DNA of 64,000 nucleotides from Methyloterricola oryzae (GTDB lineage Bacteria > Pseudomonadota > Gammaproteobacteria > Methylococcales > Methylococcaceae): assembly GCF_000934725.1 (NCBI RefSeq), contig NZ_JYNS01000005.1, forward strand, positions 186,001 to 250,000. Reading direction: 5' to 3'. Both the position numbers and the translations under genes were made by a program. The notes below the pieces were generated by a model, which saw nothing but the letters and a program-made list of their open reading frames with translations, did not search any database and was not told where the DNA came from. This document shows, piece by piece, positions 45,098 through 52,499 of this stretch. Position 1 is the stretch's first letter; every line of letters begins with the position of its first letter.

Positions 45098-45147
45098 CCC
45101 CCGACTCCGGGGGCTTTTTCGAGTACCGCGTGGGGTGCTGGAGAAAG
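45098..45147 (+). terminator. Terminator plus tract-pairing hairpin (before copy E)
   Basis: CCCCCG/CGGGGG (45098-45103 with 45108-45113) and a T-run end the radC transcript. CTTTTTC (45114-45120) can pair with GAGAAAG (45141-45147), with AG/CT and ACC/GGT pairs inside. Same layout as before copies D and F but with different inner sequence. Confidence 0.7.
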
Positions 45148-45165
45148 CATCCGGTGTTTTACCGT

Positions 45166-45276
45166 GGCACTGTGCGGCTCACAGTGCCGAGGCTTCCCGC
45201 CTCGCTAATCCAGGGAGACCTTTAGCCGCCGCGCGCTTGCGTTTCCGACGGCCATGCCTTCGGGCATGTTGCAGGC
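45166..45276 (+). ncRNA. Structured leader element, copy E (before DUF932 gene)
   Basis: P1 GGCACTGT/ACAGTGCC (45166-45173 with 45181-45188). P2 GAGGC/GCCTC (45189-45193 with 45199-45203). Loop TTCCC (45194-45198) pairs with GGGAG (45213-45217, one U-G). Branched stem CTTGC (45236-45240) with GCAGG (45271-45275, one U-G), enclosing CATGCC/GGCATG (45253-45258 with 45263-45268). Confidence 0.72.
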
Positions 45277-45294
45277 ATGATCGACGCAGCCCTT

Positions 45295-45342
45295 GCCGGG
45301 GAGATTCCTCCCCCGAAGGGGCGGAATGTCTCCGGCTTTTTT
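45295..45342 (+). promoter_or_regulatory. Terminator-like attenuator before DUF932 gene
   Basis: GCCGGGGAGATTCC (45295-45308) pairs with GGAATGTCTCCGGC (45323-45336), enclosing CCCC/GGGG, and is followed by six T (45337-45342). The ribosome site GGAG starts 9 bases later and the gene 20 bases later. An intrinsic terminator placed between leader and gene is the hallmark of transcription attenuation. Confidence 0.65.
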
Positions 45343-45361
45343 ACTTTGCAGGAGACCTACC

Positions 45362-46189
45362 ATGAATCAATTGGCCACCCGGTTCCGGAGTGACGCGCGC
45401 GTCACACGTTCCCATCAATCTTTGACCGACGACGAGATACGGCGCGTAGCGCCATCCATTTACGCCGATACACCCCATTACTCGCGCTCCGCGCGATATG
45501 GGTACATTCCCACCAGCCAGGTTCTCCAGGGCCTGCGCCAGGAGGGCTTCCAGCCCTTCATGGCTTGCCAGGCCAGGGCGCGGGGCGATCGTGGGGACTT
45601 TACCAAACACATGCTCAGGCTACGCCATGTCTCGCAGATCGATGGCGAGCAAGCCAACGAGATTGTGTTGATCAATAGTCACGATGGCTCCAGTGCCTAC
45701 CAGATGCTGGCCGGCGTGTTTCGATTCGTTTGCGAGAACGGCATGGTTTGTGGAGAGACCGTGGAAGACCTGCGTATCCCACATCGTGGCGATGTCGCGG
45801 GGCGAGTCATCGAGGGTGCCTATCGGATTCTGGATGATTTCGAGAACATCGACCGTTGCCGCGAAGGTATGCAAGGCGTTCAGTTGTCCGATGCCGAAGC
45901 CCACTTGCTGGCCCGCTCCGCGTTGACCTTGCGCTTCGAGGACGAATTCCGGGCGCCGGTGGTGCCTGAGCAGGTACTGCAGCCCAAGCGCTTCGCCGAT
46001 ACAGGTCAGGACCTCTGGAGCCGGTTCAACGTGGTTCAGGAGAACCTGGTCCGCGGCGGGTTGCTGGGACGCAACGCCAGTGGACGGATCACCACCACTC
46101 GGGCGGTCAACGGCATAGACGGCAACGTCAAGCTCAACCGCGCCTTGTGGATGCTCGCCGATGGTATGCGCAAGCTAAAGGGGGGATGA
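45362..46189 (+). CDS. DUF932-family ICE protein
   Basis: A 275-residue DUF932 protein, frequent in plasmids and conjugative elements near replication and methylase genes; function unknown. Family features: VAPSIYADTPHYSRSARYGYIPTSQVL, FTKHMLRLRH, NEIVLINSHDGSSAYQMLAGVFRFVCENGMVCG. The ATG at 45362 has GGAG 8 bases upstream. An upstream in-frame ATG at 45293 lies in the attenuator hairpin and is rejected. Confidence 0.85.
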   Translation: MNQLATRFRSDARVTRSHQSLTDDEIRRVAPSIYADTPHYSRSARYGYIPTSQVLQGLRQEGFQPFMACQARARGDRGDFTKHMLRLRHVSQIDGEQANEIVLINSHDGSSAYQMLAGVFRFVCENGMVCGETVEDLRIPHRGDVAGRVIEGAYRILDDFENIDRCREGMQGVQLSDAEAHLLARSALTLRFEDEFRAPVVPEQVLQPKRFADTGQDLWSRFNVVQENLVRGGLLGRNASGRITTTRAVNGIDGNVKLNRALWMLADGMRKLKGG

Positions 46190-46374
46190 GCCATGGCTTT
46201 GTGTCCCCGTCTGTCAGAGCGAATCGGTCTCGACACGGAGCCGTGACTGGAGTTGAAGTCGCAGCGTCGTCGAGGCCGTGCGCTGGCGGCCGCTGGGTAA
46301 CACCGTCGGGTTCCACCAATCAGGCTGCAATCAGCAGTGCTGTTCCTATTGCGTCTGCTCTTGATTGCATCAAT

Positions 46375-46404
46375 GCGTTCCGGCCTTTGGGCCGGAACGC
46401 TTTT
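46375..46404 (+). terminator. Intrinsic terminator after DUF932 gene
   Basis: A perfect 11-bp stem GCGTTCCGGCC / GGCCGGAACGC (46375-46385 with 46390-46400), TTTG loop, then TTTTC. The rest of 46190-46470 shows no gene and no copy of the six-member leader element. Confidence 0.8.
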
Positions 46405-46416
46405 CACCACCCAGGA

Positions 46417-46459
46417 GGGCCGATTGCCCCGCAGGGGTGTCGTGCCGCCCCACTTTTTT
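46417..46459 (+). promoter_or_regulatory. Terminator-like hairpin before methylase start
   Basis: GGGC...GCCC (46417-46420 with 46447-46450) encloses CCCC/GGGG (46427-46430 with 46434-46437). It is followed by six T (46454-46459) and immediately by the ribosome site GGAG. It resembles the attenuator before the DUF932 gene in position but pairs less well. Confidence 0.4.
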
Positions 46460-46470
46460 GGAGATTCACC

Positions 46471-47595
46471 ATGGCTTTGATGTTTCAACGTTTGGCGCGC
46501 AATTTCGTCAAGGAGGGTTACTTTCCAGCCGACGCTGACACCACCGCACGGATTCTGTCCATGCTGGAGCCGGTGCCGAATGGGACCCTCAGGATCATCG
46601 ACCCCTGTGCCGGCGAAGGTGTGGCTTTGGCCGAGTGCAAACAGTACCTGGGCCAGGAACGTACTAAGGCTTACGGCGTGGAGTTCGACGAGGAACGCGC
46701 TTGGCATGCCAAGGGGCTGCTCGACTGCGTGATCCACGGCGACTTTCAGGACACGATAATCTCCTAGCGCAGCTTTGGCTTGCTCTTCCTCAACCCGCCC
46801 TATGGTGACCTGGTGACGGATAAGGCCGTTACAGGCGATGCAGGGAAGGGGCGCCAGAAGCTGGAAAAGCTGTTTTACCAGCGGGGCATCCGCTTGTTGC
46901 AGCCTGGGGGTATTCTCGTCCTGATCGTACCCTACACCAGCCTGGACAAGGAGTTCTGCGCTTGGATCGCTAGCCATTGCGAAGCGGTGGTGGTGTATCG
47001 GGCGCCCGTGGATACCTACCGCCAGGCGGTGGTGGTCGGCCGACGCAGGGCAGGTATCGCCAATGGCGAGGACACGCGGGATGTCCGGGAGCGGCTGCTG
47101 GCGGTCGGCTCTTGCGGGTGCACGGACGTATTGCCGGCGGTCTGGCAAGGTGAGCCGTACGCCGTGCCGGCACTGACAGTGAACGCGCCGGCGCTGCGTT
47201 TCAACCTGGTGCGCATGGACGCCGCGCAATTGCGGGAGGAGATTCGCCGTTACCCTTGCCTGTGGCCGCAATTCGAGTTGCATTTCGGGCAGAAGGCAGG
47301 TCGTGCGCGGCTACCGCTGAGGGCCTTGTCACGCTGGCATCTGGCGCTGTCGCTGGCGGCAGGGCAGGTGTGTGGCGTGGTGCGTTCCAACGACGGTACT
47401 CGGGCCTATCTAATCAAAGGCGACACCTTCAAGCAAAAAAAGGTGGATGTGACCGTGGAACACGCTGAGACCCCGGCGGGACAACGGCGTAGCACCGAGA
47501 CGCGGGTTGCCACCGACGTCTTCGTGCCCGTGATCCGGGCACTGGACTTGACCCAGGGTAGCCCGAGCTTTGGTAAAGCGCTGGTCATTCAGTAA
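46471..47595 (+). pseudogene. DUF6094 N6-adenine methyltransferase with internal amber stop
   Basis: One frame encodes a DUF6094-type adenine methyltransferase of about 374 residues, interrupted by TAG at 46765-46767. The part before holds the SAM-binding motif IIDPCAGEGVAL (about 47-58). The part after begins RSFGLLFLNPPYGDL, the catalytic NPPY motif. Relatives have glutamine at the stop position, so a single CAG-to-TAG change explains it. Unless suppressed, both products would be inactive. Start MALMFQRLARNF with GGAG upstream. Element methylases commonly protect incoming DNA from host restriction. Confidence 0.8.
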
Positions 47596-47609
47596 GTAGG
47601 AGGCTCCAG

Positions 47610-47861
47610 TTGACAGGATTGATTTGCGACCCCATCCGTTCAGGCACAGTGACTCCGGTATGTCGTCGATGCGGCGTCCGGCTGAGCCAGAGCCTCAGCG
47701 TCGAGGCCTACAGGGCCGACCGACTGTTTTGGGATGACTGGATCTGCGATGTCTGCAACGGCGGCCGGGCACTGTCGATGTCGCAATGGCGACAGCAACG
47801 TGCTGGTGGGCTCGACCGGCCGGGATGGAACCGGATATCCGAACTGGGACGTCTGCTCTAA
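47610..47861 (+). CDS. Small putative zinc-ribbon protein
   Basis: An 83-residue protein starting at TTG 47610, with AGGAGG seven bases upstream and 14 bases after the methylase stop. Two Cys pairs, CRRCG (about 18-22) and CDVC (about 46-49), suggest a zinc ribbon. No family recognised. Probably cotranscribed with the methylase. Confidence 0.55.
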   Translation: MTGLICDPIRSGTVTPVCRRCGVRLSQSLSVEAYRADRLFWDDWICDVCNGGRALSMSQWRQQRAGGLDRPGWNRISELGRLL

Positions 47862-47881
47862 CAACCAAGTTACATTCACGT

Positions 47882-47937
47882 CCCCCTGCGCACCAGGGGG
47901 CTTTTTCGAGGGCCGGCGCGGCGGGCTCTGGAAAAAG
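47882..47937 (+). terminator. Terminator plus tract-pairing hairpin (before copy F)
   Basis: CCCCCT/AGGGGG (47882-47887 with 47895-47900) and CTTTTT end the methylase operon. CTTTTTC (47901-47907) can pair with GAAAAAG (47931-47937), with AG-G-GCC against GGGC-T-CT inside. Third instance of this layout. Confidence 0.72.
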
Positions 47938-47959
47938 CTCATTGCATCCGATGTTGTAC

Positions 47960-48070
47960 GTGGCGACTGCGTTCAGTCGCCGAGGTCTCCGACCTCGCTA
48001 AAAAGCGGAGACCCTAAGCCGCCGCGCGCCTGCACCTCCGCCGGCCGGTCCTTCGTGACTGCTGCAGGCA
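47960..48070 (+). ncRNA. Structured leader element, copy F (before helicase)
   Basis: P1 GGCGACTG/CAGTCGCC (47962-47969 with 47974-47981). P2 GAGGTC/GACCTC (47982-47987 with 47991-47996). GGTCTCCG (47984-47991) can pair with CGGAGACC (48006-48013), partly as loop pseudoknot and partly as an alternative to P2. Branched stem CCTGCA (48029-48034) with TGCAGG (48063-48068), enclosing CGGTC/GACTG. Confidence 0.72.
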
Positions 48071-48217
48071 CTTTTACTTTACCTGGCGCGAGCGCGTGGT
48101 CCCTCCGCGGCATTTCTCTGACGTGAAGGCGGGATCACTGTGTTTTGCTGGGGGCGTTGCGGCGCTTGGGTGGCCTTGCAAGAGGCGACGCGGCAATCTC
48201 GTCATTTTCAACCCATA

Positions 48218-48256
48218 AGGGGCATTTCGGCCCCTCGGGAACGGTGTGCCCTTTTT
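48218..48256 (+). promoter_or_regulatory. Alternative hairpins before helicase start
   Basis: AGGGGC/GCCCCT (48218-48223 with 48230-48235) competes with GGGCA/TGCCC (48220-48224 with 48247-48251), the latter followed by five T (48252-48256). This is the layout of an antiterminator and terminator, 17 bases before the helicase ATG. Confidence 0.5.
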
Positions 48257-48272
48257 CTTGAAGGAGTACACC

Positions 48273-50876
48273 ATGAACGAAACTCTAACGGTTGCGCAGG
48301 ACGTCATCGACGTGCTGCGCTCGGCCACCATTGAAGGACAGCAGTTGATTCTGTCGGGTCAATTGGAACGCGATCTCTACGAGCGAACCGACCGCGTTCT
48401 GGAACACATCGGCGGGGCATGGGTGCGTCGGGACCAGGCGCACTGTTTCCCGCATGACGTGGATTTGCCTGAGACAATCGGGCGTATTCTCGAGTCAGCG
48501 GAAGCGGAAGCGGAAGCGGAAGCGGAGGCGTATGCGGGCATGAACCAGCCTCGTTGGAGGCCGCAAGACGTCGCAGCCAACGAGGAGACGGAGGCTGCAC
48601 CAGCACACGTCATTCCACTGGTGCAGTTCGTCGAAGACTTCGGCGACGGGCTGATGCAAGCGGTCTCGCAACAGAACCCGCCGGTGTACGACGGGCGACC
48701 GGATCCGGCCCGTGATGCGGTCATGGATGGCCTCAAACGTCAGCCTTTTCCTGCTCAGAGGGAAGTGGTGCAGGCAGTGACCCGGTTGCTGGTGGAGGCC
48801 GACGAACAGGCCGCTATCGTGAATGCGGAAATGGGAACCGGGAAGACCATCATGGCGATCGCGGCTGCCGCGGTGTTACATAGGGAAGGCTATCGACGGA
48901 CGCTGATCATCAGCCCGCCACATCTTGTGTACAAATGGCGCCGAGAGATCCTTGAAACGGTCAGTGATGCAAACGTGTGGGTGCTGAACGGGCCGGATAC
49001 CTTGCGTCAGTTGCTGAAAATCCGCCGCCTTGGCGCTGAGCCGACTGCCGGCAAAGTACAGGAGTTCTACGTCATCGGCCGGGTGCGCATGCGCATGGGC
49101 TTCGATTGGATGCCGGTGGCGCTGAAGCGGAAGCTACATGTTCGGGTTTTCACCGAGGCCAACAACTCCCGCTCGGCGTCGTACTTGCGGACCGACAGCG
49201 TGGCTGCATGCCCGCGCTGTGGCACGCCGCTCAAGGACGAGGACGGGGCGTTGCTGAACTGGTCGGCATTCATGGCCACAGCTGGGGACCGGCGCCGGGC
49301 GTGTACCGCCGAGTTTGGCAGGCGGTCTTGTGGGGAACGCTTGTGGACGCTCAAGCGTTCGAGCGCAAGTACAAGCCGAGCGGACATCGTCAAGGGCGCA
49401 CTGTGCCAGCTGCCCACCATCGGTCCCAAGACCGCTGACAAGCTCTTGCGGGCATTTGGCCCTGAGACCCTGGCTGCGATGCTGTCTGACAACCCGTTCG
49501 ATTTTATCAACCTGATGGATGAGGACGGCGAGTTGGTATTTGAGGACCGCCAGGCTATGCGCATGGAAAAGCGCATGGCGACGCAGGAGTTCGCGTTTGG
49601 GCAAGGTGGATATCAACCCACCGAGTACATCAAGCGCTATCTTCCGCAGGGCTTCTTCGACCTGCTGATCGTCGACGAAGGGCATGAGTTCAAGAACGAG
49701 GGATCGGCGCAAGGCCAGGCCATGGGGGTCCTGGCGGCCAAGTGCCGCAAGACGATTCTGATGACCGGGACCTTGATGGGAGGCTATGCCGATGATCTGT
49801 TCGTCTTGCTTTGGAGGATACTGACACGCCGCCTGCTGGAGGACGGCTACCGGGTCAACGCCCGCGGCAGCCTGGCGCCGGCGGCCATGGCTTTCATGCG
49901 CGAGCACGGCGTGCTCAAGGACGTGTTCAAAGAAACCGACGAAGGCAGCCACCGCACCGCGCGTGGCAAAAGACTGACGGTGCATACCAAGAAGGCCCCG
50001 GGATTCGGTCCGAAGGGAATCGCTCGCTACGTTCTGCCGTACACCGTGTTCCTTAAGCTCAAGGACATCGGCGGCAATGTGCTGCCATCCTTCGACGAGC
50101 GTCTCATTGAAGTCGCTATGAGTGAGGAGCAGGCAGAGTACTACGGCACACTGCGCCGGAATCTGGTGGATGCCTTGAAAGATGCGCTGCGCAAGGGGGA
50201 CAAGACCTTGTTGGGCGTGGTGCTCAACGCATTGCTGGCATGGCCGGAGTGTTGCTTTCGGATGGAAGCGATCAAGCACCCGCGGACGGGGGCCTTGCTT
50301 GCCTCCGCACCGCCGTTGTTTGAGGCGGAGCCGACCCCTAAGGAGCGGGAGTTGATTAAGCTGTGCCGGGAGCAGAAGGCGCGTGGCAGGCGCGTGCTGG
50401 CGTACACCATTTACACCGGGACGCGCGATACCACTCTGCGTTTGAGGCTGTTGCTGCAGAAGGAAGGCTTTGCTGTGTCGGTGCTGCGCTCCAGCGTGCC
50501 CACAGAGAAGCGCGAGGACTGGATTCTTGATCAGGTGGATCGGGGTGTGGACGTGCTGATCTGCAACCCGGAGCTGGTCAAGACCGGGCTCGACTTGCTG
50601 GATTTTCCAGCGATCGTGTTCCTGCAGTCCGGCTTCAACGTCTACACCGTCCAGCAGGCCTCGCGCCGGTCTTGGCGCATTGGGCAGAAGCAGCCGGTTG
50701 AGGTGTTCTATCTGGGCTACGCGGAAACGGCACAATCCGATTGTCTGCGGCTGATGGCGAAGAAAATCGCCGTTAGCCAGTCGACCTCCGGAGACACGCC
50801 GGAAACCGGCCTGGATGCGCTGAACCAGGAGGAGGACAGCCTCGAGGTGGCCTTGGCCAAGCGGCTAATCCAGTGA
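48273..50876 (+). CDS. SNF2-type DEAD/H helicase of the element
   Basis: An 867-residue superfamily 2 helicase. Motif I is NAEMGTGKTIMAIA (about 186-199), motif II VDEGHEFKNEG (about 466), motif III TGTLMGGYADDLF. The C-terminal helicase domain has VLICNPELVKTGLDLLDFPAIVFLQSGFNVYTVQQASRRSWRIGQ with the SNF2-type motif VI. A four-cysteine element (CPRCG, later CGERLW) and a helix-hairpin-helix-like LPTIGPKTADKLLRAFG are inserted between motifs I and II. It probably remodels or unwinds DNA during transfer or defence evasion. ATG 48273 follows AAGGAG. Confidence 0.85.
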   Translation: MNETLTVAQDVIDVLRSATIEGQQLILSGQLERDLYERTDRVLEHIGGAWVRRDQAHCFPHDVDLPETIGRILESAEAEAEAEAEAYAGMNQPRWRPQDVAANEETEAAPAHVIPLVQFVEDFGDGLMQAVSQQNPPVYDGRPDPARDAVMDGLKRQPFPAQREVVQAVTRLLVEADEQAAIVNAEMGTGKTIMAIAAAAVLHREGYRRTLIISPPHLVYKWRREILETVSDANVWVLNGPDTLRQLLKIRRLGAEPTAGKVQEFYVIGRVRMRMGFDWMPVALKRKLHVRVFTEANNSRSASYLRTDSVAACPRCGTPLKDEDGALLNWSAFMATAGDRRRACTAEFGRRSCGERLWTLKRSSASTSRADIVKGALCQLPTIGPKTADKLLRAFGPETLAAMLSDNPFDFINLMDEDGELVFEDRQAMRMEKRMATQEFAFGQGGYQPTEYIKRYLPQGFFDLLIVDEGHEFKNEGSAQGQAMGVLAAKCRKTILMTGTLMGGYADDLFVLLWRILTRRLLEDGYRVNARGSLAPAAMAFMREHGVLKDVFKETDEGSHRTARGKRLTVHTKKAPGFGPKGIARYVLPYTVFLKLKDIGGNVLPSFDERLIEVAMSEEQAEYYGTLRRNLVDALKDALRKGDKTLLGVVLNALLAWPECCFRMEAIKHPRTGALLASAPPLFEAEPTPKERELIKLCREQKARGRRVLAYTIYTGTRDTTLRLRLLLQKEGFAVSVLRSSVPTEKREDWILDQVDRGVDVLICNPELVKTGLDLLDFPAIVFLQSGFNVYTVQQASRRSWRIGQKQPVEVFYLGYAETAQSDCLRLMAKKIAVSQSTSGDTPETGLDALNQEEDSLEVALAKRLIQ
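48498..48528 (+). repeat. Hexanucleotide tandem repeat in helicase gene
   Basis: About five copies of a GCGGAA unit encode an alternating Ala-Glu run near residue 80. Copy-number changes would keep the frame and only alter linker length. Confidence 0.8.
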
Positions 50877-50886
50877 CTGAACGGAT

Positions 50887-50909
50887 GGGGGCTTCGGCCC
50901 CCTTTTTTT
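50887..50909 (+). terminator. Intrinsic terminator after helicase
   Basis: A 6-bp all-GC stem GGGGGC/GCCCCC closed by a stable TTCG tetraloop and followed by seven T. It ends the DNA-processing module; the next gene is on the opposite strand. Confidence 0.9.
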
Positions 50910-50978
50910 CGATTGAGGCAGGGCCATGCCGAGCTATCGCATGAAACGCCGGATTCGCCGGCGACCGGCGCGCGCGTG

Positions 50979-52124
50979 TCATTTCTGAATTACGGTCCAA
51001 TTCTCAGCCGAGCCCGTGCTGGCAATGGCCGGATCCCCGAATTGCCCGAAGCTGTTGTCGCCGGCTCCCCATAGGGATCCATCGCTTTCTAGGGCCAGCG
51101 CGTGGGAGTCGCCGATGCACAGCGACGTCACTTCGTTCAGGACGGGAACCCAAGCCCAGGTCACCCCGCCGAAGCCGTTGTCGACTTGCTTCCGCAGCGA
51201 CAGGGTGCCGTCGAAAGCAATGGTGTAGGTGCCGTAGACGCCGGATTGGACGGAAGCCACATTGCTGGCGGTAGGCGTGATCTCGATCGGCTCCTTGCCG
51301 CTGCTACTGTCCAATTGATTCAATGCCCCGTCTGAATTCGCGTCAGACATTTGGTACAGCGTGCCATCGCTGCTGACGAGAAAATAGTTGTTCCCGTCAC
51401 TCGACATGGATACGACGTTGGCGATGGCCGGCATCGGCGTCCAACTGTTCAGCGCCAGCCCTGTGGGCGCATAGGTGATCGACCACACGCTTCCGTCGTA
51501 TCGGCTGGCAATGGCGCCAATTCCATTGGACGTGAACCGGGTGACCTGGTCCAGGGTCGCCTTCCAGGTGATGCTGTAGGCCATCGAGATGGAGCCTGAC
51601 ACTGGATAGACCAAGTCACCGAGATCACTGACACCTGTGACCCAGAGCGTTCCATCCCTGCCTAGCACGTAGGTGTCGAAACCACCCGCATCCACAGAGG
51701 AGGCGGACCGGAACACCTTTTTCCAGGTCCGGCGCTTCTTGTGCTTCTTGTCTGCCTTGCCCTCGCCAGTCTGACCCAGTTCGTTGCTTCCGGTAGTCCA
51801 CACCGAGCCATTCTTGCGGAGTAGGATCGATGTGCTTCCATCCGTGGCAATGTCAATGACCCGATTCAGCACCCGCTTCCAAGTGGTCTGCACGAATGGA
51901 AAGTCCCCGCGCCCATCGCCCAGTTGGCCATCAGTGCGTAATCCAGTGCCAAACAGGGTGCCCCGTGAGGACAGCACAAAACTTGTTTTGCCGGCGCACT
52001 CGAGCTGGGACCAGGGTGACGCCTGAGTGCCAGAGGCTGCCATAAGAGCCGCCCAAGCTGCTGTTGCCATGAATCTCCTGCGCGGCTGGATTGCTCCACC
52101 CAAGGTCCTGATCCAAGTGCTCAT
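50979..52124 (-). CDS. Exported RCC1-repeat beta-propeller protein
   Basis: A 381-residue protein with an N-terminal export signal (RRRFMATAAWAALMAASGTQA) and about seven RCC1-like repeats, seen as recurring LxxDGSLWxxGxNxxGQ patterns (ILLRKNGSVWTTGSNELGQTG, LGRDGTLWVTGVSDLGD, LALESDGSLWGAGDNSFGQFG). It should fold as a seven-bladed propeller outside the cytoplasm; the ligand is unknown. The ATG at 52124 gives a normal signal. It is a cargo gene on the opposite strand between the helicase and the pil/tra modules. Confidence 0.75.
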   Translation of the reverse strand: MSTWIRTLGGAIQPRRRFMATAAWAALMAASGTQASPWSQLECAGKTSFVLSSRGTLFGTGLRTDGQLGDGRGDFPFVQTTWKRVLNRVIDIATDGSTSILLRKNGSVWTTGSNELGQTGEGKADKKHKKRRTWKKVFRSASSVDAGGFDTYVLGRDGTLWVTGVSDLGDLVYPVSGSISMAYSITWKATLDQVTRFTSNGIGAIASRYDGSVWSITYAPTGLALNSWTPMPAIANVVSMSSDGNNYFLVSSDGTLYQMSDANSDGALNQLDSSSGKEPIEITPTASNVASVQSGVYGTYTIAFDGTLSLRKQVDNGFGGVTWAWVPVLNEVTSLCIGDSHALALESDGSLWGAGDNSFGQFGDPAIASTGSAENWTVIQK

Positions 52125-52302
52125 ACGTCCCTCACATGTGTCCGTGGATCGACAACGACCGCAGTGTCGCACCCCTGGTGCGGCAAATACCAGTCGAAAC
52201 CCCAGTAATCCAATACTTGATTTCTGCTTGCAAGTGGATGCGTGCGCGGCTAGAGCCAGTCCCAACAGCGTTTGCCAGCGCCTGCTGCAGGCAGTCGGGT
52301 TC

Positions 52303-52376
52303 GAAAAAAGGGAAAAGGAAAAGGCTGAAATGGGGTGGAAGGGAAGGAGGGATGAACGGAAAAGGGCCTATCCCCA
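52303..52376 (+). other. Polypurine tract upstream of pilL
   Basis: About 74 bases with only six pyrimidines, rich in GGAA and GGGAAGG. It lies in the 375-base gap between the divergent RCC1 and pilL genes. Otherwise this gap holds only the shared AAATCACTTTTT motif. Confidence 0.6.
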
Positions 52377-52403
52377 AAGGCTAGGGCGAAAAGGTATCGA
52401 TAG

Positions 52404-52430
52404 AAATCACTTTTTCTGAGTAATTGGTTT
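52404..52430 (+). promoter_or_regulatory. Second copy of the ssb/pilL upstream motif
   Basis: AAATCACTTTTT, 7 bases, ATTG, one base, TTT: identical in string and spacing to 34799-34825. It ends 69 bases before the pilL start, in front of the whole transfer operon. Confidence 0.45.
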
Positions 52431-52499
52431 TTCTTTGATTTTCGCGGCGCCGCTTTGTCACCATGATGCCCGTGCCAATCCATCGCGACCGGTTCCCCC

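Noticed and set aside
48498-48528. Short tandem repeats considered as a CRISPR or phase-variation tract
   Set aside because: Units are 6 bp and in frame within the helicase, so neither a CRISPR array nor an on/off switch.
49134-50735. 533-codon minus-strand frame opposite the helicase
   Set aside because: Shadow of the helicase gene; no start signal or domain.
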